Part shown: piece after piece, positions 31,699 to 40,528 of the stretch
How the letters are laid out: each line of letters opens with the position of its first letter
Numbering within the stretch: position 1 is the stretch's first letter
DNA from: Polyangiaceae bacterium
GTDB lineage: Bacteria; Myxococcota_A; Polyangia; Polyangiales; Polyangiaceae
Assembly: GCA_029261965.1 (NCBI GenBank)
Contig: JAJDAH010000275.1
Span: 1-46,157 of the forward strand
DNA length: 46,157 nucleotides
Reading direction: 5' to 3'
The notes under the pieces: generated by a model
What the model was told of the DNA's origin: nothing
Database searches by the model: none
Seen by the model: the letters and a program-made list of their open reading frames with translations, nothing else
Made by a program: the position numbers and the translations under genes

Positions 31699-32433
31699 AT
31701 GCCGCGACGCCAGAGAGCCGAACGATGGGCTGCGATTTTCCAAATGCTGGGCTTGGGGGCAGCGAGCGCCGTCCCGATCTTGTCGGCGTGTTCTGGCAAC
31801 GCGATCGGAACGGCCGCCGAGTTCTGCGCCGTCGATGAAGCGCGAGCTTGCGTCGGCCCAGGACGCTGCGACGGCGTGCAGTCTTGCCGGGCGGACGGTC
31901 ATTTCGGCGATTGCGATTGTGGGTCGGGGGCCGGTGGAACCGGCGGTGCGGGGGGCGCTGGTGGTTCCGGCGGCCTCGCTGGCGGAGGTTCCGGCGGCTT
32001 TTCTGGTGGCGGGTCGGGTGGATTCGGAGGGGGTGGTGGCTCCGGCGCCGGCGGGTCGGGTGGCGGCGGCGGTTTCGGCGCGGGCGGTTCGGGCGGTTTC
32101 GGCGGCGGCGGCGGTTTCGGCGCGGGCGGTTCAGGCGGCTTCGGCGGCGGGGGTCAGTGCCAGGTGGGTATTGGTGGTGGCGGTCCGGGGTGCGACCCGT
32201 GTGCTCGAGATCGATGCTGCGGCGAGCTCACCGAGTGCGCTTTCAATCCTGCCTGCCTGGACGTCGCTGACTGCCTCAGCAATCAACCGCCCGGCACGTG
32301 TCTCGACACGATCTTCGATGCGCCGTCCTTCGAGGCATGCACGCGAATGCTCTGCCCGGGAGCCGATGAAGGCATCAAGCCGTTCATCGACGTTCAGATC
32401 TGCGTCAGCAGTTTCTGTAGCGCGGAGTGCTAG
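31699..32433 (+). CDS. Gly-rich lipoprotein with Cys-rich C-terminal module
   Basis: 244 residues. The signal peptide ends LSAC (Cys31). A short Cys-containing segment (FCAVDEARACVGPGRCDGVQ) follows. Residues about 75-152 are an almost pure Gly/Ser/Phe linker, encoded partly by a 42-base tandem repeat. The last ~90 residues hold about a dozen cysteines (CDPCARDRCCGELTEC, then CTRMLC and CVSSFCSAEC), probably all in disulfides. The design is that of exposed surface lipoproteins common in Myxococcota; the function is unknown. No clear ribosome site precedes the ATG. Confidence 0.75.
   Translation: MPRRQRAERWAAIFQMLGLGAASAVPILSACSGNAIGTAAEFCAVDEARACVGPGRCDGVQSCRADGHFGDCDCGSGAGGTGGAGGAGGSGGLAGGGSGGFSGGGSGGFGGGGGSGAGGSGGGGGFGAGGSGGFGGGGGFGAGGSGGFGGGGQCQVGIGGGGPGCDPCARDRCCGELTECAFNPACLDVADCLSNQPPGTCLDTIFDAPSFEACTRMLCPGADEGIKPFIDVQICVSSFCSAEC
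32071..32154 (+). repeat. Two 42-base tandem units in the Gly-rich linker
   Basis: Units at 32071-32112 and 32113-32154 differ at four of 42 positions, all but one at third codon positions or silent. Each encodes 14 residues of a GFGAGGSGGFGGGG pattern. Similar but diverged repeats lie upstream (31970-32070). Confidence 0.75.
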
Positions 32434-32451
32434 CGGCGAGTCGCCCGAAAG

Positions 32452-32739
32452 TCAGGAGGCGTCGACGCCAGTCGTGTCGACGACGCCTTCTCGCAGCGCC
32501 AGCTGCTCTCGGCGGGTGGCCTCCATGGCGGCCATGTAGGGCTTGAGACTGCGAATGAGAAACGCCGTAGCGATGCCCATGACCCCAACGTCATCCAGCC
32601 AACCGAGGATTGGAATCAAGTCGGGGATCAAGTCCGCCGGCATGACGACGTAGGCGACCGTGGCCACCAGCATCAACTTCACGGCGATCGACGTCTTGCT
32701 GTCGAACAGGAATCGGAAGAATGCCTGGGCGTAGTTCAA
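32452..32739 (-). CDS. DUF1232 (YkvA-like) membrane protein
   Basis: 95 residues from a TTG at 32739, chosen because GGGAG lies nine bases upstream and family similarity begins there; the frame stays open to an upstream start at 32862 but that extension is Arg/Pro/Ser-rich and looks non-coding. The signature [24 protein letters not shown] is the DUF1232 core: a membrane-associated hairpin with the invariant P-x-DLIPD and DD. The role in the family is unknown. The 18-base gap to the convergent Gly-rich lipoprotein gene leaves no room for a terminator. Confidence 0.85.
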   Translation of the reverse strand: MNYAQAFFRFLFDSKTSIAVKLMLVATVAYVVMPADLIPDLIPILGWLDDVGVMGIATAFLIRSLKPYMAAMEATRREQLALREGVVDTTGVDAS

Positions 32740-32872
32740 CGGACGGATCTCCCGTGGGTGGAAAGTAGGCGCCGACTGCCACCGGAAGTCGCGGGACGAA
32801 GCAGATGCGAGTCTGCTCGCGAGCCCCGCGTGTGGGATGGGGCGGGGGTGGGTGCGACACACTATGACTCCC

Positions 32873-32911
32873 GGTGGAGCCGACTAAACCTAAATGTAAG
32901 TCGGCTCCGCC
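32873..32911. promoter_or_regulatory. Strong hairpin between thiolase and DUF1232 genes
   Basis: GGAGCCGACT (32876-32885) and AGTCGGCTCC (32899-32908) pair perfectly around a 13-base loop. The stem extends three more pairs including one G-T. On the strand of both flanking genes no T-run follows, so a Rho-independent terminator is not convincing; an RNA-processing or operator site is possible. Confidence 0.4.
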
Positions 32912-32999
32912 AAGGCGCCAGTGGCATCCGTAGATTATTTTTAGGCCGAAAACGGGCGAAATTTGCCTGGGCAGCCGGTCTTTCGGTTTTCGCGTCGCG

Positions 33000-34232
33000 T
33001 CAAACGCGCTCGACGATGGTCGCGATGCCCATCCCGCCGCCGATGCACAGCGTGATGAGAGCCGTTTGTTTGTCGCGGCGCTCGAGCTCGTCGATTGCGG
33101 TGCCGAGTAGCATCGCTCCGGTCGCGCCGAGCGGGTGGCCCAAGGCGATGGCGCCACCGTTCACGTTCACACGCTCGGGGTCGATCTCGAGCCGTCGAAT
33201 CGTGTTCATCGGTACGACGGCGAAGGCTTCGTTGATCTCCCAGAGATCGATGTCCTTGACGGTCATCCCCGCCTTCTCGAGTGCGCGCTGAGATGCCGGC
33301 GTCGGCGCCGTCAGCATGATCACCGGCTCCGCGCCGATGGTAGCCATCGCGCGGATCTTCGCACGGGGCTTCAGACCGTTCTTCTCGGCGTAGCGTTTCG
33401 ACGCCAACACGACGACCGCGGCGCCGTCGACGATGCCTGACGAGTTGCCCGCATGGTGCACGTGGCTGATTTTGTTGACGTCCGGATAGCGTTGGAGGGC
33501 GAGCTGGTCGAGAGTTTCACCGTTCGGGCCCATCGGTGCCGCGCCCATCGCTTCGAACGATGCCTGAAGTTGCCCGAGCGCTTCCAGCGTGGTGCTGGGC
33601 CGAGGGTGCTCGTCCTTGTCCAGCAAGAGCTCGCCCTCGGGGCTCTTGACCGGGATCAGGCTTTTGGCAAATCGATTTTCCTCGAGCGCCTCAGCGCACT
33701 TCTTTTGGCTGTTCAACGCGAAGGCGTCGACTTCCTCGCGGGTGACGCCGTCGATCGTCGCGATCAGATCCGCGCTGATGCCCTGCGGCACTTGAAATAC
33801 CTTCTTGCGGAGCTCGAAGTTCATGCCGTCCATTTGGGCGTCGTCGGAGCCCATCGGCACGCGCGACATGCTCTCGACGCCGCCGCCGACGGCGAGGTCT
33901 TGCTGTCCGCTCATGACGCCCATCGCCGCGAAGTTCACACCCTGAAGCCCCGACCCGCAGAAGCGGTTGAGGCTGACTCCGGTGACTTCGTCGGGCCAGC
34001 CCGCCGCCAAAATCGCGTTCCGCGCGACGCATGCGCCCTGCTCTTTCGCTTGGGAAACGCAACCGACGACGACGTCTTCGACGTCTTCTTTCTTGAGGTT
34101 GGTCCGGTCGGCGACGCCGTTGAGAACGGTAGCCAACAGCTCCTGCGGGTGGGTCCCGCTCAGCTTGCCCTTTCCGGGTTTGCCCCGGCCGCGGGGGGTT
34201 CGGACTGCGTCGATGATGAATGCGTCGCCCAT
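33000..34232 (-). CDS. Thiolase (acetyl-CoA C-acyltransferase)
   Basis: 410 residues, standard thiolase length. It reversibly cleaves 3-ketoacyl-CoA with CoA, or condenses acyl-CoAs. The nucleophile is Cys92 (NRFCGSGLQ). The C-terminal motifs are all present: [20 protein letters not shown] (His) and CIGGGMG (second Cys, proton donor). The protein lacks the extra loop segments of mitochondrial trifunctional enzymes, so degradative FadA type or biosynthetic AtoB/PhaA type cannot be separated. No adjoining 3-hydroxyacyl-CoA dehydrogenase is present. Confidence 0.95.
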   Translation of the reverse strand: MGDAFIIDAVRTPRGRGKPGKGKLSGTHPQELLATVLNGVADRTNLKKEDVEDVVVGCVSQAKEQGACVARNAILAAGWPDEVTGVSLNRFCGSGLQGVNFAAMGVMSGQQDLAVGGGVESMSRVPMGSDDAQMDGMNFELRKKVFQVPQGISADLIATIDGVTREEVDAFALNSQKKCAEALEENRFAKSLIPVKSPEGELLLDKDEHPRPSTTLEALGQLQASFEAMGAAPMGPNGETLDQLALQRYPDVNKISHVHHAGNSSGIVDGAAVVVLASKRYAEKNGLKPRAKIRAMATIGAEPVIMLTAPTPASQRALEKAGMTVKDIDLWEINEAFAVVPMNTIRRLEIDPERVNVNGGAIALGHPLGATGAMLLGTAIDELERRDKQTALITLCIGGGMGIATIVERV

Positions 34233-34349
34233 GAGGGACTCCTTCAGTGTGCTGGGTCCTAGGCCGGTCGTGCTGTCGGGCGCCTCGATGGCCCGGGCTC
34301 GTCTCGGCGCTTACGGACGCTACCATATGTCGGATTTGCGCTGCGGAGC

Positions 34350-34366
34350 TGCAGGCCGAGCCTGCA
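34350..34366. promoter_or_regulatory. Small palindrome upstream of SGNH hydrolase gene
   Basis: TGCAGGC-cga-GCCTGCA, perfect 7-base arms, lies in the 185-base divergent spacer (34233-34417) that otherwise shows nothing clear. It is 51 bases before the GTG at 34418. Confidence 0.3.
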
Positions 34367-34417
34367 CGAAGCCAAATTGGGCTCAATCCTGCCGCCCGCG
34401 CTACGCTTCCATTCTTC

Positions 34418-35191
34418 GTGCGCGCGCTTTTTCATTTAGCTTTCGTGGCGCTTCTCGGGGCGTCGGCGCTCGGGTCGTCGGTGGCTCGCGCAATCTCGGG
34501 CCAGCTCAGCGCTGCGGCGAAACCCGGCCTCGCCGCGGCTCGAGGCATCACCCTCGCTGTCGGCCGTGCACTGGTGGATGCGCCCCCCAAACGCCGCTAC
34601 GTCGTTGCCGCCATCGGCGACTCGCTCACGGACCCGCGTGTCGGGGGCGCGATCTACCTGAGCGAGCTCCGGCGGCGCTGCCCGGAGAGCCAGTTCGATG
34701 CTTACGGCGTCGGCGGCCAGCGTACGGGCCACATGAGGTGGCGAGCATCTCGCGATCTGTTCGGGCGCGCGGGTTCGAACAAACCGGCTTACTCGCACGT
34801 CGTCGTTCTCGGTGGAGTGAACGATCTCGCTGCGGGGTCGATCTTCGATGCCGGGATCGAGAGCGTGCAGAGGAATCTGAAATCGATCTACTTGCAAGCT
34901 CGGAGTCGCGGCATTCGGGTGGTGGCAATGACGCTGTCACCGTGGACCGGCCTCGCCGGGATTCGTGATCAACGGACCATCGCCACGCGTCACTTGAATC
35001 GTTGGATCATGGGCCAGGTCGACGAGGGCACCGTCGACCACGCCATAGACATCCACGAGCTGCTCGAATGCAGTGGCAAACTCTGCCCCCGGTACCGGCG
35101 GTTCGCCGACGACCTCGTTCATTGGAGCCCCTCGGGCCACGCAGTCGTCGCCGCAGCCATGCACGCCGAGGTTTTTTCGGACTGTAGCTAG
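34418..35191 (+). CDS. Exported SGNH/GDSL-type esterase
   Basis: 257 residues from a GTG at 34418, chosen because it gives a proper signal peptide (VRALFHLAFVALLGASALGS); a longer frame to 34247 has no such signal. The SGNH blocks are present: nucleophile Ser69 in AIGDSLTD, the oxyanion GGVND with its Asn, and D-x(2)-H (DLVHWSPSGH) supplying Asp and His. It should hydrolyse an ester or acyl group outside the cytoplasm, for instance on a lipid or glycan; the substrate is unknown. Its TAG stop overlaps the TAG of the convergent alpha/beta hydrolase gene in a single CTAG. Confidence 0.9.
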   Translation: MRALFHLAFVALLGASALGSSVARAISGQLSAAAKPGLAAARGITLAVGRALVDAPPKRRYVVAAIGDSLTDPRVGGAIYLSELRRRCPESQFDAYGVGGQRTGHMRWRASRDLFGRAGSNKPAYSHVVVLGGVNDLAAGSIFDAGIESVQRNLKSIYLQARSRGIRVVAMTLSPWTGLAGIRDQRTIATRHLNRWIMGQVDEGTVDHAIDIHELLECSGKLCPRYRRFADDLVHWSPSGHAVVAAAMHAEVFSDCS

Positions 35192-36084
35192 CGAGTGAAC
35201 TCGGTCAGCGTCGCGCTGAGCTCGGTCGATTGCTCGAGCATGATGTAGTGTCCTACGCCCTCGGGGACGGTTTGAAAATCCATCCGAGGGAAGGTGTTCG
35301 CCAAGAATTCGTCGTAGCCTTCCGGAATGTAGTCGTTCTGCGTGTAGATGCCGAGCGTACGTGCCGGGATCGTGGTCTCGTCGAGGATGTCGGGTGAGCT
35401 GGCCACTTCGAGCACCGAAATCCAGACGTGTCGGGGCACTGAGAGCATCATCTCTCGAACGAACGCGCGCACGTCGTCCGGGCTGTCGGCGCCGAACATG
35501 AACGTGTCGATGAAGGCGGTCGCCGCCTGTTCGAAGTCCTCGCCTCGAAACGGCTCCAGGGTGGCTTCGCGCGACTCCTCGGGCACCAACGGCACGAGGA
35601 GTCCGTCGACCAGCACGAGTTGGTCCACCTTCTCGGGGAAAGCCAGCGCGTAGTCGCGAACCACGACCGACCCGAGACTGTGGCCGACGAATGTCGCGGA
35701 GTCGACCCGAGCGTCGTCGAGCACGGCGTCGACGACGCGCACCAAGAGCTCCCGGGTGTATTCGATGCGGGGAGCATCGCTTCGACCGTGCCCCGGCAGG
35801 TCGATGGCAATCATCCGGCGTGTGTGGGCCATTTGCTCCATCTGATTGCGCCAGAGGCGGCCCTCGCCAAACGCGCCGTGCACGAACACGATCGGTGCGC
35901 CGCCGCGCCAGTCGTCGTAGTGCACCTCGATCCCGTCGACTTCGATGCTCTTCTCGCTGATGCGGGTCGAAGGTCCGATGGCGAGGTTCTCCTGCGGCAC
36001 TGAACAGGCAGAGACCCCGAAGCTGAAAACCAAAGAGAGCAGGGCGAGCCCCGGCCCGCGATGGTGGGATCGCGTTTCGATCAT
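35188..36084 (-). CDS. Alpha/beta-hydrolase lipoprotein
   Basis: 298 residues from the ATG at 36084, with GGGAGGAC just upstream; a frame to 36129 lacks such a site. Signal peptide ending VSAC (Cys27). The fold is a standard alpha/beta hydrolase: HGAFGEG (oxyanion loop), GHSLG with nucleophile Ser136, an acid near YTQND and His in GVGHYIM. The DLPGHGRSD strand-turn is typical of the esterase/epoxide-hydrolase-like branch. The substrate is unknown. It ends a minus-strand run that begins with the GltJ-like gene. Confidence 0.92.
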   Translation of the reverse strand: MIETRSHHRGPGLALLSLVFSFGVSACSVPQENLAIGPSTRISEKSIEVDGIEVHYDDWRGGAPIVFVHGAFGEGRLWRNQMEQMAHTRRMIAIDLPGHGRSDAPRIEYTRELLVRVVDAVLDDARVDSATFVGHSLGSVVVRDYALAFPEKVDQLVLVDGLLVPLVPEESREATLEPFRGEDFEQAATAFIDTFMFGADSPDDVRAFVREMMLSVPRHVWISVLEVASSPDILDETTIPARTLGIYTQNDYIPEGYDEFLANTFPRMDFQTVPEGVGHYIMLEQSTELSATLTEFTR

Positions 36085-36179
36085 GGCGTCCTCCCGAGAC
36101 CGCGGTGTTTCCGGCCTCGGGGCATCCATTGCGCCGGATCGCCTGGTCGTCGATTACCCGAGACGTAGCTTCTCGCGTT

Positions 36180-36659
36180 TCAATCCTGCGCCAGTGCAGT
36201 GATCGTCGTCTCCGTCATGCGAAAGGTCGTCCAGGTGTCCATTGCGATGGCGCCTAGAGACTCGTAGAAGTCGATCGCGGGCTGGTTCCAGTCGAGCACG
36301 CTCCACTCCATTCGTGCACAGCCGCGCTCCTGCGCGAGGCTCGCTAGGTGGCGCAATAGCGCCAGACCGACGCCCTGACGGCGGAACCGTTCAGCCACGT
36401 AGATGTCTTCGATGTACAGCCCGCGCTTGCCCCTCCAGGTGGAGTAATTGTGAAAAAAGATGGCGTAACCTAGCGGCTCGCCACCACGCTCGGCGATCAG
36501 GCACTCGAAGGGCGGGGGACTCTCGGCGAGCTGCTCGCGGAAGGTGTCCGGACTCGCCTCGACCGCGTTGGGTTCCTTTTCGTACACCGCGAGCTCGGTG
36601 ATGAGCGCGTGAATCGTTTCCGCGTCGTCGGGGCGGGCAAATCGGATCGCGACCGTCAT
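36180..36659 (-). CDS. GNAT acetyltransferase of the diamine/thialysine type
   Basis: 159 residues, the length of SSAT-like enzymes. The acetyl-CoA loop is RRQGVGLALL. FHNYSTWRGKRGLYIEDIYV and MEWSVLDWNQPAIDFYESLGA closely follow the spermidine/spermine-thialysine acetyltransferase pattern. It should acetylate a diamine or basic amino acid with acetyl-CoA. It may relate to polyamine turnover, and the only polyamine-like neighbour is the distant spermidine-synthase-like protein, so no link is claimed. Confidence 0.92.
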   Translation of the reverse strand: MTVAIRFARPDDAETIHALITELAVYEKEPNAVEASPDTFREQLAESPPPFECLIAERGGEPLGYAIFFHNYSTWRGKRGLYIEDIYVAERFRRQGVGLALLRHLASLAQERGCARMEWSVLDWNQPAIDFYESLGAIAMDTWTTFRMTETTITALAQD

Positions 36660-36734
36660 TCACAGACCTTCGCGCCGTCGCACGGTTCGAGCAAGTGCTG
36701 GCGCCACGGCGATCCCGCCCCCCGCCGCCGCGAA

Positions 36735-37391
36735 TCATTCGTTGGCGCGCGCCCCGCGAAGCAGGCGAAAAGCGCCCATCGCAAGGGCGGGAACGATCAA
36801 AGCACCAGCGAACGCGGCGAAGAATGCGTCAACGTCCGCCGCGTACGCACCGATGCCAGCATAAGTGAGCGAGATCCCGAGGTTGGACAGCCCCACGAGG
36901 AGCGAGAACTGGGCAAAGGGCATCCGTACGACGCCAGCGAAGATCACCGAAGCTTCCGCCATCACGGGCACCGCACGCAGTACGACGAGCGTCGTCGGCC
37001 CCACCCGCTGAGCTTCGCATTCGGCGCGCTCGAGATCGGCGCGGCTCACGAGACGGCTGGCACCCGCGCGGCCGGCGCGCGCCCCGAGCCAGTACGCGAA
37101 CGCGCAACCGATCGTCATGCCCGACCACGAAACGAGCGCTCCGCCGGCGAAACCCAAAAGGGCACCGGAGCTCGTGCTGACGAAGCTCGATGGCACCGGC
37201 AAGAGCACGTCCAGAGCGAGCAGCCCACCCAGCACCGCCGCGGCGGTCCACCAGGGGGGATCGCCGCTGATGAATGCTTGCGCGTGCTGCTCGAGCTCGC
37301 TCCCGAAGAGCAAAAATGGGATCAGGATGAGCGCGAGGCCGCTCGCAGCGAGCACGACCCATCCGAGCGGCCTTTGCCCACCCGGTGGCAC
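36735..37391 (-). CDS. DedA/VTT-domain membrane protein
   Basis: 218 residues from a GTG one base after the preceding stop (TGACGTG). Five or six hydrophobic segments are visible, with PVPSSFVSTSSGALLGF and the conserved region LRAVPVMAEASVIFAG (re-entrant helix with Arg and Glu) of the SNARE-associated/VTT family. Related DedA and TVP38 proteins act in lipid flipping and envelope homeostasis. It is translationally coupled to the transaldolase-isomerase gene, although no metabolic link is obvious. Confidence 0.9.
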   Translation of the reverse strand: MPPGGQRPLGWVVLAASGLALILIPFLLFGSELEQHAQAFISGDPPWWTAAAVLGGLLALDVLLPVPSSFVSTSSGALLGFAGGALVSWSGMTIGCAFAYWLGARAGRAGASRLVSRADLERAECEAQRVGPTTLVVLRAVPVMAEASVIFAGVVRMPFAQFSLLVGLSNLGISLTYAGIGAYAADVDAFFAAFAGALIVPALAMGAFRLLRGARANE

Positions 37392-37392
37392 G

Positions 37393-40152
37393 TCAGTCGG
37401 TGCTCAGGCTTTTTTCGATCTCGCGTAGGCCGCCTTCAACGTCGCTCCCGAGGTGAACTCGAATGACCCGACGATCCCGTTTGCGAAGAACTTCGAGGTC
37501 GCCGAGGGCCTGGGCGTCTCGGAGCACGCCGAACGAGTACTTGCGCCCGGGAATGTCGACGTCGTCCGGGGCGTCCGCGGTGAGAACAATGAAGACTCCG
37601 TTGTTGCCGCCGCCTTTGTGTAGCTGTCCGGTGGAGTGCAGGAAACGAGGTCCGTAGCCCAAGGTCGTGGCCGCCCGGGTTCTGCGACGGATCTGCTCGC
37701 GAATTCGGGCACACGTCTCGGCACGCTCGTCCGTGCGCATCGCATAGAGCGACAGCACGACGTAGTCGCCCGAGCTGACTGAGTCGAGCAACTTCGCTAC
37801 GTCCGCACCTCCCGGTTTCACCGAGGCGATGTCGGGCAGTTTGCCGCTCTTCTCGAACGCTTCGATGATCGCTCCGGTGGCGTTTTTGGCTTCGGTGACG
37901 TTGGGCTCGTCGAACGGGTTCACGCCGAGCACGCTGCCCATGACCGCCGTGGCCGTCTCCCAACGAAAGAACTCACCGCCGAGGTCGTGTTTCGCCAGCA
38001 TGCCGATTTGAGCGACCGGGTGACCACGCCCGATCAGCGCATCGACCTTCTTGTCGAGAGCGCTCGGCTTCCGTCCGCCATATCGAACGTAAACGAACGC
38101 GCGATCGTCGCCGTAATCGTCTGGCGATCCGAGGGGCTCGAGATCGATGGGGACCACCCCTTTGCCCTGCTTGCCGGTCGATTCCGCGACGAGCTGTTCG
38201 ATCCACGAGCCGAGCGTTTCGACTTCTGGCGAAGCGATGATGGTCAGCTTGTCGCGTCCGCTGCGGGCGAGGCCGCCGACGAATGCCCCCAAGCGAACGC
38301 CAGGGTTGTCGTCGGCCGGAACCACCGAGGCACAACCGACGGCCATACGCTCACCGTCGTCGACGAGGGCGTCGACGTCCGCGCCGATGAGCGCGGCGGG
38401 AACGAGGCCGAAGAACGAGATTGCCGAATACCGCCCGCCGATGTCTGCGGCGTTTTCGAAGACGCGCCGGTAGCCTTTCTCCGCGGCCATGGTGACGAGC
38501 GCGCTCCCCGGGTCGCTGATGGCCATGAAATGCGCGCCGGTTTCGTCGCCGAGCACGGCCCCCGCTTTCTCCCAGAAGAACGCTTCGAAGCACTGCACCT
38601 CGATGGTCGAACCGCTCTTGCTCGCTACGACGTAGGCTGTGGTCTTCGGGTCCGTCCATTCGAGGGCGTCACGAACCGCGGCCGGGTCGGTGCTATCGAG
38701 CACTCGCAACTCCAAGAACCCGGGTGTGGTCCCGTAGGTCGTGGCCAATACTTCCGGACACAGACTCGAGCCGCCCATACCCAGCAGAAGCGCCTTCCGG
38801 AACCCTTCCTTCGAGAGCTTGCGAGCAAACGCGGTCAGGTCGTCCACGTGATCCCGCATGACCTCGGGCGAATGCAGCCACCCGAGCCGGTTCTTGATCG
38901 ACTCCTCGGCGTCCGGATCGGAGGTGAACAACGACGGATCAATGCTCCACAACCGGCGAGGAGCCTCTTTTTTTCCGAGTGACTTCAACGTGTCGAGCAC
39001 CGGTGCGGCCGACGCCCCGAGCGAGATCCGCTGCCGCTCGGAGGTCTGTTCGAGCAGCGCTTCGCGGCGCGCCTCGATGACTCCGAGCAGCCGCTCCATC
39101 GAATCGGCGAACGACTTCAGTCCTTGCTCGAGCAACTCGCTGCAAATCGAGTCCAAGTCGATCCCGAGGGCTCCAAGGGCGTCGAGCTGTTGATTCGACT
39201 TCGGATGGCCCTGCTCGAGTGCCGGGGCCAGCTCCCCGTGGTCCTGGAATGCCACCAGCGTTCCGGGGGGCGTGGTGTTGACGGTTTCCTTGCCGATGAG
39301 CGCATCGACATAGAGCGTGTCCTTGTAGTTCGGATTCTTCGTGCTCGTCGACGCCCAAAGCAGCCTCTGAGGCCGTGCGCCGTGATCCCGGAGCTTGGCG
39401 AAACGCTCTCCACCGAAGATTTCTTCGTATTTTTGATAAGCAGCCTTGGCGTTTGCGATCGCAATCTGCCCGAGCAGCTTCTGCGCATCGGGTCCGCCTT
39501 TCTCCTCGAGGGCGCGGTCGACGGCGCTGTCGACGCGACTTACGAAAAAGCTTGCGACCGAGCTGACGCCGTCGAGGGGCTCACCCGCTTCGTCGAGTCG
39601 TTCGAGTCCGGCGATGTATGCTTCGGCCACTTTTTCATACTGAGCGATGCCGAAGATCAGCGTGACGTTGACGCTGATCGCCTGGCCGATGAGCTCGGTG
39701 ATGGCAGCGCTTCCTTCCGACGTCGCGGGGACCTTGATCATCAAGTTGTCGCGTCCGATCGACTTGTGGAGCTTGAGCGCTTCGGAAACCGTACCCTTGG
39801 GGTCGCGGGCGAGCTTGGGGCTGACCTCGACGGAGATGTAGCCGTCTCCCCCCTCGGAGCTCTCGTAGGTCGACCGGAGCACGTCTGCACCTTCTCGGAT
39901 GTCCTGCACCACGAGGTCGAAGTACACTTGCTCGACGCTTGCTGCTTCGGCGACGAGTCTCCGTAGGGCTTCGTCGTAGTCGGTCGACCCGCTGATCGCT
40001 TTCTCGAAGATCGTCGGGTTGCTGGTGACTCCGCGCACGCCCTCCCGGACGAGTCGAGCGAGCTCCCCGGACCGCAACAGGCCGCGACGGATGTTGTCGT
40101 ACCAGATGCTCTGGCCGAAGCCCTCGTAGACTCGAATCGCGTTGGTTTCCAT
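37393..40152 (-). CDS. tal-pgi: Transaldolase/glucose-6-phosphate isomerase fusion
   Basis: 919 residues, two enzymes in one chain. The N-terminal part (about 1-365) is a transaldolase, with TSNPTIFEKAI and the Schiff-base Lys140 in LMIKVPATSEG. The C-terminal part (about 385-919) is a sugar isomerase with GMGGSSLCPEV and the SIS-type phosphate loop VVASKSGST. Together they link the pentose phosphate pathway with fructose-6-phosphate/glucose-6-phosphate interconversion. Such fusions are known in cyanobacteria, actinobacteria and some proteobacteria. The cutA gene ends three bases upstream and the DedA gene starts one base downstream, so the block is tightly packed. Confidence 0.95.
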   Translation of the reverse strand: METNAIRVYEGFGQSIWYDNIRRGLLRSGELARLVREGVRGVTSNPTIFEKAISGSTDYDEALRRLVAEAASVEQVYFDLVVQDIREGADVLRSTYESSEGGDGYISVEVSPKLARDPKGTVSEALKLHKSIGRDNLMIKVPATSEGSAAITELIGQAISVNVTLIFGIAQYEKVAEAYIAGLERLDEAGEPLDGVSSVASFFVSRVDSAVDRALEEKGGPDAQKLLGQIAIANAKAAYQKYEEIFGGERFAKLRDHGARPQRLLWASTSTKNPNYKDTLYVDALIGKETVNTTPPGTLVAFQDHGELAPALEQGHPKSNQQLDALGALGIDLDSICSELLEQGLKSFADSMERLLGVIEARREALLEQTSERQRISLGASAAPVLDTLKSLGKKEAPRRLWSIDPSLFTSDPDAEESIKNRLGWLHSPEVMRDHVDDLTAFARKLSKEGFRKALLLGMGGSSLCPEVLATTYGTTPGFLELRVLDSTDPAAVRDALEWTDPKTTAYVVASKSGSTIEVQCFEAFFWEKAGAVLGDETGAHFMAISDPGSALVTMAAEKGYRRVFENAADIGGRYSAISFFGLVPAALIGADVDALVDDGERMAVGCASVVPADDNPGVRLGAFVGGLARSGRDKLTIIASPEVETLGSWIEQLVAESTGKQGKGVVPIDLEPLGSPDDYGDDRAFVYVRYGGRKPSALDKKVDALIGRGHPVAQIGMLAKHDLGGEFFRWETATAVMGSVLGVNPFDEPNVTEAKNATGAIIEAFEKSGKLPDIASVKPGGADVAKLLDSVSSGDYVVLSLYAMRTDERAETCARIREQIRRRTRAATTLGYGPRFLHSTGQLHKGGGNNGVFIVLTADAPDDVDIPGRKYSFGVLRDAQALGDLEVLRKRDRRVIRVHLGSDVEGGLREIEKSLSTD

Positions 40153-40155
40153 CGA

Positions 40156-40479
40156 CTACTCCGTGGTTTGCTCGCGCAACCATTTCAAATAGCTGCCGGC
40201 GCCGGCCGTGATCGGAAGCGCCAGGACCTCCGGCACGTCGTAGGGGTGCGCGTTCTGGAGCCAGTCGTTCACCGCGTCGAATCGGCTCTCTCGCGTCTTG
40301 ACGAACAGCTGCACTTCGTTGTCATCCTCGAGCTTGCCTTGCCAGGTGTAGAACGAACGGACACCGGGGATGAGATTGACGCACGCCGCGAGTCGCGCCT
40401 CGACGAGACCGCGGGCGAGCTCGGCGCCGACAGTTTCGTCCGGGGCGGTGCAGAGCACCAGGATCGCACGATCCTCCAT
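40156..40479 (-). CDS. cutA: CutA-type divalent-ion tolerance protein
   Basis: 107 residues, standard for CutA1, a stable trimer associated with copper and other metal tolerance. Matches include LVLCTAPDE at the start, ARLAACVNLIPGVRSFYTWQGKLEDDNE and HPYDVPEVLALPI, which covers nearly the whole family signature. It lies three bases before the transaldolase-isomerase start and is presumably co-translated. Whether it acts on metals here is not shown. Confidence 0.95.
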   Translation of the reverse strand: MEDRAILVLCTAPDETVGAELARGLVEARLAACVNLIPGVRSFYTWQGKLEDDNEVQLFVKTRESRFDAVNDWLQNAHPYDVPEVLALPITAGAGSYLKWLREQTTE

Positions 40480-40528
40480 GGTGCGATGTTACACGAACGC
40501 TACTACCAGAACCGGGTGCAGCGGCGAT

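Noticed and set aside
31970-32154. Direct repeats as a possible CRISPR array
   Set aside because: The units are contiguous, lie in frame within a lipoprotein gene and have no spacers.
32740-32862. 41-codon N-terminal extension of the DUF1232 protein
   Set aside because: It lacks a ribosome site and family similarity, whereas the TTG at 32739 has GGGAG at proper spacing.
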